Part shown: in pieces, positions 1-6,771 of the stretch
Position numbering within the stretch: position 1 is the first letter of the stretch
How the letters are laid out: every line of letters starts with the position of its first letter
Assembly (NCBI GenBank): GCA_947176655.1
Contig: CAMWRK010000119.1
Location: 1-6,771, forward strand
Direction: 5' to 3'
Source: an uncultured Prevotellaceae bacterium
Lineage (GTDB): Bacteria > Bacteroidota > Bacteroidia > Bacteroidales > Bacteroidaceae
Length of the DNA stretch: 6,771 nucleotides
The notes under the pieces: generated by a model
What the model saw: only the letters and a program-made list of their open reading frames with translations
Databases searched by the model: none
Told to the model about the DNA's origin: nothing
Program-made: the position numbers and the translations under genes

Positions 1-2552
1 GCCTTGCGTCCACCGCTCAGGTCCTTGACATATACGTCATAGCCTGTGGCACTTCTGTCTGTTGTACCTGTGGAGATGCCACGCATGTACTCGGCCTGCT
101 GTCCGAGAGCGTCCTGATTGATGGAGAGAATGTCGGCATTGGTCATGATGCTGAGATCAAGGTCAGTAACCAGCGGATTGGGCAGGATGCCTGCACTGGA
201 GTTGCCGTCGGCGACAGGAGTCTCGCGAAGGTCACATGTGATGGCCAGTGGGCTGGAAAGCATGCACCACATGCTCATCTGTGAGCGTGCCTGCTCGTCG
301 GACAGTCCCTTGATAACACCACCGTTGCCGGTATGGTCAGGCGTATAGTTGGTGGCACTGCCGCGCCCGTGCAGACCTATGACCATCATGTCCATGTCGT
401 TGAAACGGTTCACGCCACTGTACATCCACAGAGGGCGCACCTCGTCCAGAGCGGTAATCACACCAGGCAGACCATGCGTACCCACCCAGCACTCGCGCTG
501 GTCATAGGTAGCACGCCAACTGCTGCCGCCGGCTTCGGCTCCCCAACTCCAAGGTTGGTTGGAGCCCCATTCACAGATATTGAAAATGAATGGACGGCGT
601 CCCTCTTCCTTGCGTTTCGCATTTATCTCATTTATGGCAGCACCCATCTTTCTGTAACTGGCATAGGCGGCATCCTCGCTGTTGCAATAGTCGTACTTGA
701 GCATGTCCACGCCCCAACTGTCCCACAGTTCCATGTGCGGACGCTCAAAACCGTATGAACCGGGCTGCACATTGGCACAAGTCATACTGCCTGCATCGGA
801 ATAGATACCGACCAGCAACCGTTCATCCACCTGTTTAACGGCCTGGACAAAACCATCGATACCATAGGGGAATTTCTGGGGATGGTAGGTCAATTTGGAC
901 TTGTCACTCTGATTGGTGGCCCATCCGTCATCTATGACCAGAGCATTGTATCCGGCATCCACCAGACCCTTGGCTTTCATGCCCTTGGCTATGTCCAACA
1001 GTTTGTCATGTGAGATATTGCAATTGAACCAGTTCCACGTAAGCCAGCCAAGCATGGGAGTAGGCGATTGCAAGTGCGCGTCCACGGTAAGGTTCACCTT
1101 TATCTCGCTTATTTTGCCATCCGCGTCAGCTATCTTCACCACATAGGTATACGTACCCTCCTTCACAGGAGCCTTTCCGTAGACATACCTGTAGTCATTG
1201 CCCTTGCCTACACGATCCTCCATGAGCGACATGGTGGTGATAGAGCCGAAGTCCACACTGACAACGCTTTCCCCATCGTTTGGTATCAGTTTGTGAATGT
1301 ACTCTGCGTCTGGCAGGGCATACATTGTGGTGGCACAGGCCATGGAGCCAACGGAAGGGTCAATAATGTTCCATGCGCTGTTTGAGTCGCTGGCGGTCCA
1401 AAGATTCAGTACGCAACCGTCGTCTACTCCGCCGGTGAAGTTCCATGCAGGAGATGAGGAAGTCGGGGTGACTATGCTGCCTGGAACTATATACACCGTC
1501 TCGCCATCGGCACCAAGAACGACCTTCCATGTATTGGCCGAAGACATGAGACCGGTCATTTTGACATTGCTGGCAGAGGTCTGCTTCACCACAGAGCCGT
1601 TGGAGGCATTGGTGTAATAGATATAGTGCGATGATGTAGCGTCGTAGATATAATACTGTCCCACCTTATGTGCGTCCTCTATAAACAGGAAACGGTCGGC
1701 CTCGCCTTTCTTCGTGGTATGCACGATATTACTTCCGTTGACGCGGACATAAGCCTTGGGCATCTTCAACAGATAAGGCACGGCATCACCATCTGTGGCT
1801 GAGTCAGACGGGATGAACATCTGCTTGAAATCGACATTTACCTGCATATTGGTCTGATCCACCGACAACTCATAGCCCATACCTCCACCTACAGTGACAA
1901 TTATGTCCGAAGCGGAGAGACGGTGGGACGTTTCGACTGTTACATTGCCCTGAGCGTTCACGCCCTTGTAATCCTTGCCGTCTATCGTTATGGTCGCACC
2001 ATCCGGCATACCGGCAGAGAAGAGCGTATAAGTATATGACGCAATGACAGGCTCCGCAATCTCGACGTAGAAGTTCTCGTTGCCTTCGGCCTTCCAGCCG
2101 TCAAGACGGTAATTGCCGTCCGAACCCGGGCTATCACAGAAGAGATAGCTGCCGATGTCCGTACCTGTACGGAAAGTATACGCGTCCTTGCCAGCCACCT
2201 TTTCTATGGCATAACGCCCTGCCGATGCGATACCGGCATTCAACGGAATATTATGGCCGCCTGCGGTTACCGCACCCAGATACTTGCCTGTCTCGTAACT
2301 TTTGATATAGTACTTGTATGCGCCTGACGGATTCTCGATCTGGATGAACTCCCATATCTGGCTGTTGCCTTCCGTATCGTAAAGAGCGGAATAGGCAGCG
2401 GAAGAAGATGCCGTCCAATATAACTTCTGTCCCGGCTTGCGCACCGCGTTATACAGACGGTAGTATTGCCCCTGAGCAGGAAATTCTGTCTGAGACCATG
2501 CTGACATCACCACGATATGCATGAGCAGCATAAGAATACCAGTTTTTTTCAT
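1..2552 (-). CDS. Secreted GH27 alpha-galactosidase-type glycosidase with N-terminal beta-rich accessory domains (3' end off window)
   Basis: The open frame runs from ATG at 2552 to the left edge without a stop, giving 850 visible residues. A signal peptide covers about residues 1-20 (MKK, a hydrophobic stretch, then SAWSQ), so the enzyme is exported. Residues about 24-167 look like a ricin-type beta-trefoil module, 168-248 are a small beta-rich segment, 249-410 look like a second trefoil-like module (WNFTGG..LNLW..), and 413-491 look like an Ig-like domain. The GH27 barrel starts near residue 500 with GWLTWNWF, then DDGW (541-544, galactose-binding aspartates), the nucleophile D621 in LKYDYCN, the likely acid/base D684 in the R-x-x-x-D motif (R680), NDMDM (718-722), and a well conserved stretch DEQARSQMSMWCMLSSP. 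The family hydrolyses terminal alpha-galactosides by a retaining mechanism; some members act on beta-L-arabinopyranosides, so the substrate is not fixed by sequence. The C-terminal beta domain and any secretion signal lie beyond the window. No SusC/SusD-like neighbour is visible. Family assignment is firm; the accessory domain names are by resemblance only. Confidence 0.93.
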   Translation of the reverse strand, partial: MKKTGILMLLMHIVVMSAWSQTEFPAQGQYYRLYNAVRKPGQKLYWTASSSAAYSALYDTEGNSQIWEFIQIENPSGAYKYYIKSYETGKYLGAVTAGGHNIPLNAGIASAGRYAIEKVAGKDAYTFRTGTDIGSYLFCDSPGSDGNYRLDGWKAEGNENFYVEIAEPVIASYTYTLFSAGMPDGATITIDGKDYKGVNAQGNVTVETSHRLSASDIIVTVGGGMGYELSVDQTNMQVNVDFKQMFIPSDSATDGDAVPYLLKMPKAYVRVNGSNIVHTTKKGEADRFLFIEDAHKVGQYYIYDATSSHYIYYTNASNGSVVKQTSASNVKMTGLMSSANTWKVVLGADGETVYIVPGSIVTPTSSSPAWNFTGGVDDGCVLNLWTASDSNSAWNIIDPSVGSMACATTMYALPDAEYIHKLIPNDGESVVSVDFGSITTMSLMEDRVGKGNDYRYVYGKAPVKEGTYTYVVKIADADGKISEIKVNLTVDAHLQSPTPMLGWLTWNWFNCNISHDKLLDIAKGMKAKGLVDAGYNALVIDDGWATNQSDKSKLTYHPQKFPYGIDGFVQAVKQVDERLLVGIYSDAGSMTCANVQPGSYGFERPHMELWDSWGVDMLKYDYCNSEDAAYASYRKMGAAINEINAKRKEEGRRPFIFNICEWGSNQPWSWGAEAGGSSWRATYDQRECWVGTHGLPGVITALDEVRPLWMYSGVNRFNDMDMMVIGLHGRGSATNYTPDHTGNGGVIKGLSDEQARSQMSMWCMLSSPLAITCDLRETPVADGNSSAGILPNPLVTDLDLSIMTNADILSINQDALGQQAEYMRGISTGTTDRSATGYDVYVKDLSGGRK

Positions 2553-2614
2553 TGTATTAGATATTATTTATAGGTTTTAGAAATTATCATTCTTACTATC
2601 GTATATCTGCATTT
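2553..2614 (-). other. AT-rich gap between uvrA and the GH27 gene
   Basis: This 62-base stretch separates the uvrA stop from the GH27 start. It is AT-rich, contains no TAnnTTTG element on the minus strand, no Shine-Dalgarno-like sequence before the ATG, and no obvious GC-rich hairpin followed by T residues. The GH27 gene could therefore be reached by read-through from uvrA, or it may use a promoter I cannot recognise. Confidence 0.5.
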
Positions 2615-5449
2615 TCACCGCTGCCGGAGCATCGCAGCCAGATACGGTGCAGTATGTCCTATACCGGCCTGAGCCATATCCTCTGGCGTTCCGGAGAAAA
2701 GCAACCGTCCGCCATTGCGGCCACCCTCTGGTCCCATCTCGATAATGTGGTCTGCTGCTTTGATGACATCCAGATTATGCTCCACAATGACAACAGTGTT
2801 GCCCTTGTCCACCAGACGGTTCAGCACGGACAGGAGCACACGTATGTCCTCAAAGTGCAGGCCTGTCGTCGGCTCGTCCAATATATACAATGTACGTCCT
2901 GTATCGCGTTTGGCCAACTCCGTTGCCAGTTTCACACGTTGGCTTTCGCCGCCGGACAGCGTAGTGCTTGGCTGCCCAAGCTTGATGTATCCCAACCCGA
3001 CATCCTGCAAGACTTTAATCTTTTGCAATATGTTCGGTTGGTTTTCAAAAAACTCCACTGCCTGGTTTATCGTCATATCCAGAATGTCGGCAATGCTCTT
3101 GCCACGGAAGCGTACCTCCAGAGTCTCGCGGTTATATCTCTTGCCGTGACATTCTTCACAAGGCACCATCACATCAGGCAGGAAATTCATCTCTATGCTC
3201 TTGTAACCGTTGCCAGAGCATGTCTCGCACCGTCCTCCCCTGACATTGAAAGAGAAACGACCTGGCTTGTAGCCGCGTATCTTAGCCTCCGGCAAGTCTA
3301 CAAAAAGATTGCGGATGTCATTGAATACGTTTGTATATGTCGCCGGATTGCTTCTCGGTGTACGTCCCAGAGGTGTCTGATCCACATCCACGACCTTGTC
3401 CACATGCTCCAGTCCCTCAATAGAGTCATAAGGAAGCGGATCGGTGAGCGAACGATAAAAATGCTGCGAGAGAATCGGATGCAGGGTATCGTTGATAAGA
3501 GTGCTTTTTCCTGAACCGCTGACACCGGTCACACAGATAAGTTTCCCCAGCGGGAAAGATACGGTAATATCCTTCAGGTTGTTGCCTCTGGCACCGTGTA
3601 TGGTGAGAGCCTTGCCGTTGCCATCGCGCCGGCTGGCCGGAATATCTACTCTCAGCCGACCCGAAAGGTAACCGGCTGTAAGGGTATCAGCTTTCATCAT
3701 ATTCGGGTATGTTCCCTGATACACCACCTGCCCGCCGGCACGCCCCGCACATGGTCCGATGTCGACAATCCAATCGGCATTCTCCATCATTTCCTGGTCG
3801 TGCTCCACCACAATGATGGTGTTGCCTATATCACGCAAGGATTTAAGCGAGTCTATCAGTCTGCAGTTGTCTTTTTGATGCAGACCTATGGAAGGTTCAT
3901 CAAGAATGTAAAGTACATTGACAAGCTGCGAACCAATCTGTGTGGCCAGACGTATGCGCTGGCTCTCTCCGCCGCTCAGCGACACACTTGTGCGGGAGAG
4001 CGAAAGATAATCCAACCCTATATCCAACAGGAAACGCAGACGTGTACAAAGTTCCTTGAGTATCTCTGGGGCTATCTTGCGCTGATGCTCCGTCAGATGT
4101 TCATCCAATGAAGTAAGCCACTCATAAAGCTCGCCAAGATCCATGTCTGCCAGTTGAGCTATGTTCTTGCCGGCAATGAAAAAATGGAGAGATTCCTTTC
4201 TGAGTCTTTGTCCGAGACATTCAGGACACACGGCGGTACGGTTGAACTGCTCCGCCCATTTCTGCGCTGAGGCACTCATGTCGGAATCCTGCATCTGCTG
4301 TATGTATTTGACCAGACCGTCATAGTCTGTAAAACAGTCACTCGACGTACGTGCCACTGAGGCCGGAATGCGCAGATGCCCTGTAGTTCCGTTGAGAATC
4401 TCATCCAGCGCCTCACGGGGAAGTTCACCAACCGGAGTATCTAGTGTTGCGTCATAACGTTCCAGCACGGCCTGAATCTGCCAGAATATCATGGCCTGTC
4501 TTGCCTTGCCCAAAGGAGCGATACCGCCTTGCCGCACACTCAGCTTAGGATCGGGGAACACTTTTTCCTCGTCTATCAGGGAAACGACACCAAGTCCCTT
4601 GCATCGTGGACAGGCTCCGCGGGGAGAATTGAACGAGAAGTCATGCGGAGCCGGATCACGATATGCGATACCGCTTGTCGGACACATCAGTCGCCTGCTG
4701 TAGTGGCGTATCTCATCTGTTTCAAGATCCAGCACCATGATAAAGCCGTTACCTTGCTGCATGGCCGTGGATACGCTCTGACGTAGTCTGTCGGCATCTT
4801 TCCCTGTCACACGAAGACGATCAACAACCACCTCCACATCATGGTTTTTATAACGATCCAACTGCATGTCAGGCAGTAACTCTTCCATCGCTCCGTCTAT
4901 CCTGGCATACAGATACCCCTTCTTGCGGACACTCTCCAGAAGTTCCCTGTAATGCCCCTTGCGGTTCTGAACCAACGGAGCAAGGATGTAGACACGCCTG
5001 CCCTCGTATCTGTCCACGAGAAGCGAGACTATCTGCTCTTCGGTGTAGCGCACCATCTTTTCACCACTGACATAGGAATATGCCTCGCCTACCCTTGCAT
5101 ACAGAAGGCGGAGAAAGTCGTATATCTCAGTAGTAGTGCCTACCGTGGAACGCGGATTGCGGTTGGTAGTCTTCTGTTCGATACTGATGACTGGCGACAG
5201 TCCACTGACCTTGTCTACATCCGGACGCGACATTCCACCGAGAAAATTACGGGCATAAGCAGAAAAAGTCTCTATGTAGCGCCGTTGTCCCTCGGCATAT
5301 ATCGTGTCAAAAGCAAGGCTGGATTTACCCGAACCGCTAAGTCCGGTTATAACGGTAAGCGAGCCGCGCGGTATCTCTACGTCCACATTTTTCAGGTTGT
5401 GCTCACGGGCACCTTCCACGATAATTTTCTTGCTCTCCTTGTCAGCCAT
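2615..5449 (-). CDS. uvrA: Excinuclease ABC subunit A (UvrA)
   Basis: UvrA is the cytoplasmic damage-recognition ATPase of nucleotide excision repair; as a dimer it loads UvrB onto lesions. The 944-residue length matches the usual 940-950. The first ATPase has Walker A GLSGSGKS (36-43), signature LSGGESQR (S492), Walker B YILDEPS (D517, E518) and switch H550. The second has Walker A GVSGSGKS (K648), signature LSGGESQR (S832), Walker B YILDEPTTGLH (D858, E859) and H891. The UvrB-binding and insertion regions lie between about residues 120 and 400. The second zinc module is complete (C741, C744, C764, C767). The first is CPTSG..GACPRC: C256, S259, C280, C283, so one of the four usual cysteines is serine. 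The start MADKESKKIIVEGAREHN fits the family N-terminus. The gene begins 27 bases after the upstream CHU_C gene and has no visible promoter of its own, suggesting co-transcription. No LexA-like palindrome was seen in that gap. Confidence 0.99.
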   Translation of the reverse strand: MADKESKKIIVEGAREHNLKNVDVEIPRGSLTVITGLSGSGKSSLAFDTIYAEGQRRYIETFSAYARNFLGGMSRPDVDKVSGLSPVISIEQKTTNRNPRSTVGTTTEIYDFLRLLYARVGEAYSYVSGEKMVRYTEEQIVSLLVDRYEGRRVYILAPLVQNRKGHYRELLESVRKKGYLYARIDGAMEELLPDMQLDRYKNHDVEVVVDRLRVTGKDADRLRQSVSTAMQQGNGFIMVLDLETDEIRHYSRRLMCPTSGIAYRDPAPHDFSFNSPRGACPRCKGLGVVSLIDEEKVFPDPKLSVRQGGIAPLGKARQAMIFWQIQAVLERYDATLDTPVGELPREALDEILNGTTGHLRIPASVARTSSDCFTDYDGLVKYIQQMQDSDMSASAQKWAEQFNRTAVCPECLGQRLRKESLHFFIAGKNIAQLADMDLGELYEWLTSLDEHLTEHQRKIAPEILKELCTRLRFLLDIGLDYLSLSRTSVSLSGGESQRIRLATQIGSQLVNVLYILDEPSIGLHQKDNCRLIDSLKSLRDIGNTIIVVEHDQEMMENADWIVDIGPCAGRAGGQVVYQGTYPNMMKADTLTAGYLSGRLRVDIPASRRDGNGKALTIHGARGNNLKDITVSFPLGKLICVTGVSGSGKSTLINDTLHPILSQHFYRSLTDPLPYDSIEGLEHVDKVVDVDQTPLGRTPRSNPATYTNVFNDIRNLFVDLPEAKIRGYKPGRFSFNVRGGRCETCSGNGYKSIEMNFLPDVMVPCEECHGKRYNRETLEVRFRGKSIADILDMTINQAVEFFENQPNILQKIKVLQDVGLGYIKLGQPSTTLSGGESQRVKLATELAKRDTGRTLYILDEPTTGLHFEDIRVLLSVLNRLVDKGNTVVIVEHNLDVIKAADHIIEMGPEGGRNGGRLLFSGTPEDMAQAGIGHTAPYLAAMLRQR

Positions 5450-5476
5450 AATATATTTGTCGACACTGCTCCATGC

Positions 5477-6223
5477 CTATGATTCCTCTATGTATTCCTG
5501 ATTCCTGTGGGTAAACACATTTATTGTCTTCTTCAGACGATACCGCACACCGTCCGCACCTTTGGCATTGACAACGAGATAATAGGCTCCGTTGCGTACA
5601 TAACTGCCACCGACCTTGCCGTCCCAGCCCTCGGCCACATTGTCCCACTGATAAAGACGCTGTCCCCATCTGTTGAACACGGCTGCATGAAACTCCACTA
5701 TACTCTGGTAATTCTTGGCACGCAGAATATCGTTCTGTCCGTCACCGTTCGGTGTGAATGTATTAGGGAATTCCAGTCTGCTGCCACTGATAGAAAGATG
5801 AAAGACAATGGAGTCCATATCCTCGGAAGGATACTGCCACGTGACAGTACCGTTGGAGAACGTGGCTCTCAGCCGCACTCTGTACTGTCCTTTGCGGACA
5901 AAATCGTAATCGAGATTTTCTTCCCAGCGATGTACCAGTTCAAAAAAATGATTTCCCATGGAACCCGTCACCGTATCTACCATCACTACCCAGTCATAGG
6001 ACACATCCCAGCCGTCAGCATCCTGAGGACAGGCAAGGAAAAGGCCGTTGAGCGGGGCATTCTGGATTTCGGTCAACTGCAAATCATTCGGATAACTGCC
6101 CGTAAGTGTCATGCCATCGGTAGTGGTGTATGTGACCTCCGGACGGAGCGAAGGCATTGTCTGTGCTGCGACTGACAAGAAAAACAGCGACAACACTAAA
6201 CAACATGAATATCGCAGGCGCAT
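5477..6223 (-). CDS. Secreted protein with gliding-motility-associated C-terminal (CHU_C, type IX secretion type B) domain
   Basis: The 248-residue product begins with a clear signal peptide (MRLRYSCCLVLSLFFLSVAA, cleavage near Q21), which is why the ATG at 6223 is preferred over the longer frame reaching 6415. Residues about 22-150 are beta-rich and resemble a PKD/Ig-like domain (WDVSYDWVV; a strand pattern ending in FHLSISGS). Residues 152-237 match the CHU_C domain: FPNTFTPNGDGQND (152-165), FNRWGQRLYQW (183-193), GWDGK (199-203), NGAYYLVV (211-218). In Bacteroidetes this domain directs cargo across the outer membrane by the type IX system and to the cell surface. An unusual 11-residue polar tail (THRNQEYIEES) follows the domain, which normally lies at the extreme end. 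Its role is unknown: no enzymatic motif is visible. It lies 27 bases upstream of uvrA in the same direction and has a likely promoter at 6252-6259. Domain call is firm; function is not known. Confidence 0.9.
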   Translation of the reverse strand: MRLRYSCCLVLSLFFLSVAAQTMPSLRPEVTYTTTDGMTLTGSYPNDLQLTEIQNAPLNGLFLACPQDADGWDVSYDWVVMVDTVTGSMGNHFFELVHRWEENLDYDFVRKGQYRVRLRATFSNGTVTWQYPSEDMDSIVFHLSISGSRLEFPNTFTPNGDGQNDILRAKNYQSIVEFHAAVFNRWGQRLYQWDNVAEGWDGKVGGSYVRNGAYYLVVNAKGADGVRYRLKKTINVFTHRNQEYIEES

Positions 6224-6242
6224 GGCGTGTGTTCTTTGTATG

Positions 6243-6265
6243 TATTTGTGGCAAAGATACAAATA
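6243..6265. repeat. 7-bp inverted repeat overlapping the minus-strand promoter
   Basis: TATTTGT (6243-6249) and ACAAATA (6259-6265) form a perfect 7-base inverted repeat with a 9-base spacer. It encloses the -7 element of the CHU_C promoter. It could be a regulator binding site, but AT-rich promoter DNA gives short palindromes by chance, so this is weak evidence. Confidence 0.3.
6252..6259 (-). promoter_or_regulatory. Bacteroidetes -7 promoter element for the CHU_C gene and probably uvrA
   Basis: The minus strand reads TATCTTTG, an exact match to the Bacteroidetes -7 consensus TAnnTTTG. It would start transcription near 6245, leaving a leader of about 22 bases before the ATG at 6223. I see no TTTG at the expected -33 position. 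Placement relative to the start codon is normal, so this is the best promoter candidate for the CHU_C-uvrA unit. Confidence 0.6.
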
Positions 6266-6302
6266 TTTTTTCATTCCCAGCCCGATATTCTTCGTTTTTA
6301 TA

Positions 6303-6310
6303 TACCTTTG
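6303..6310 (+). promoter_or_regulatory. Candidate -7 promoter element for the outer membrane barrel gene
   Basis: The plus strand reads TACCTTTG, an exact match to TAnnTTTG, ending only 5 bases before the ATG at 6316. Transcription would begin at or next to the start codon, implying a leaderless or nearly leaderless mRNA. No TTTG is seen at the -33 position. A chance match is possible in this AT-rich region. Confidence 0.45.
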
Positions 6311-6315
6311 CATAT

Positions 6316-6771
6316 ATGAAGACGCGCATATTTCATCTATTATTTCTCGCCTCCATACCGCTGGCACTATCGGCCCAGGTAGGTAAATACAGGTCGGATC
6401 TTGCCATCGGAGCAAGCGGTGGCATTCTTATGAATAATGTGACATTTTCTCCACGGATACAACAGACAATGTACATGGGTACTGAATTCGGTCTGTCTCT
6501 CCGCTATACTTGCGAAAAATATTTTGCAACAGTATGCGCCGTTCAGACCGAGATTAATTTCTCACGCCAAGGTTGGAACGAAGAGGTAGAAAACGGCACA
6601 TATTCCTATCGCCGGAACATGAACTACATACACATCCCTTTCATGGCACGTCTGGGATTCGGACGCGAGCGCAAGGGTGCCATGGGCTACATCATCCTTG
6701 GCCCGCAAATCGGCTTCTGCGTCAGCGCGAGCGACACACGCAAAGGCGAATGGACACACGATGGCACGCCC
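6316..6771 (+). CDS. PorT-family outer membrane beta-barrel protein (3' end off window)
   Basis: 152 residues are visible and the frame is open to the right edge. A signal peptide covers residues 1-20 (MKTRIFHLLFLASIPLALSA, then Q21), which fixes the start; no other in-frame ATG precedes it. The mature part has alternating hydrophobic strands ending at turns rich in charged or small residues, typical of a small outer membrane barrel: DLAIGASGGILM (28-39), GTEFGLSLRY (55-64), the family-type segment INFSRQGW (80-87), then NYIHIPFMARLGFG (103-116), followed by GYIILGPQIGF. This pattern matches the Bacteroidetes PorT-like / outer membrane beta-barrel 2 family. Most members have no defined function; the P. 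gingivalis PorT protein belongs to type IX secretion, but membership in the broad family does not show that here. The gene is divergent from the CHU_C gene across 92 bases. Confidence 0.85.
   Translation, partial: MKTRIFHLLFLASIPLALSAQVGKYRSDLAIGASGGILMNNVTFSPRIQQTMYMGTEFGLSLRYTCEKYFATVCAVQTEINFSRQGWNEEVENGTYSYRRNMNYIHIPFMARLGFGRERKGAMGYIILGPQIGFCVSASDTRKGEWTHDGTP

Noticed and set aside
118..1617. Several plus-strand open frames of 76-141 codons
   Set aside because: All are antisense to the GH27 gene, whose minus-strand frame is continuous and carries the family motifs. None has a recognisable product.
2543..2549. Seven-base A run just after the GH27 start codon, considered as a phase-variation tract
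   Set aside because: It simply encodes the common MKK start of a signal peptide and is too short to be convincing as a switching tract.
2654..3514. A 286-codon plus-strand open frame inside uvrA
   Set aside because: It lies wholly antisense to the strongly conserved second ATPase half of UvrA and its translation has no recognisable domain, signal peptide or consistent composition. It is a frame shadow.
5507..6175. A 222-codon plus-strand open frame
   Set aside because: It is antisense to the CHU_C gene, which has a signal peptide and clear domain motifs, and it shows no domain of its own.
6224..6415. Longer in-frame start for the CHU_C protein at 6415, adding 64 residues
   Set aside because: The extension puts the signal peptide inside the protein, crosses the -7 element at 6252-6259 and overlaps the divergent barrel gene. 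The ATG at 6223 directly precedes a good signal peptide.
6562..6759. A short minus-strand open frame near the right edge
   Set aside because: It is antisense to the barrel gene, whose plus-strand frame has a signal peptide and family-type strands.

Overview
The window reads as a chromosomal segment from a member of the Bacteroidales, most like a Prevotella- or Bacteroides-type gut or oral organism. The evidence is a secreted protein with the gliding-motility-associated C-terminal (CHU_C, type IX secretion type B) domain, a PorT-family outer membrane barrel, a multi-domain secreted GH27 glycosidase, Bacteroidetes-style -7 promoter elements (TAnnTTTG), and AT-rich leaders without Shine-Dalgarno sequences. 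Genus is inferred only from the style of the proteins.

Layout from left to right. Positions 1-2552 (minus strand) hold a large secreted glycoside hydrolase family 27 enzyme (alpha-galactosidase type). It has a signal peptide, about 470 residues of beta-rich accessory domains, then the catalytic barrel; its C-terminus is cut by the left edge. After a 62-base gap comes uvrA (2615-5449, minus), a full-length excinuclease ABC subunit A. Only 27 bases further on lies a 248-residue secreted protein with a CHU_C sorting domain (5477-6223, minus). A 92-base divergent region (6224-6315) separates it from a plus-strand outer membrane beta-barrel protein (6316-6771), cut by the right edge.

The CHU_C gene, uvrA and possibly the GH27 gene run in the same direction and may share a transcript from a promoter at 6252-6259; no clear promoter or terminator is visible in either gap between them. 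Their functions (export to the cell surface, nucleotide excision repair, galactoside hydrolysis) do not form one pathway, so this looks like ordinary chromosomal gene order rather than a dedicated system. I found no mobile element, CRISPR array, tRNA or rRNA. I do not see a convincing new biological system. The points most worth a second look are the three-cysteine first zinc module of UvrA, the promoter element placed almost on top of the start codon of the barrel gene, the small exported CHU_C protein coupled to uvrA, and the unusual N-terminal architecture of the GH27 enzyme.
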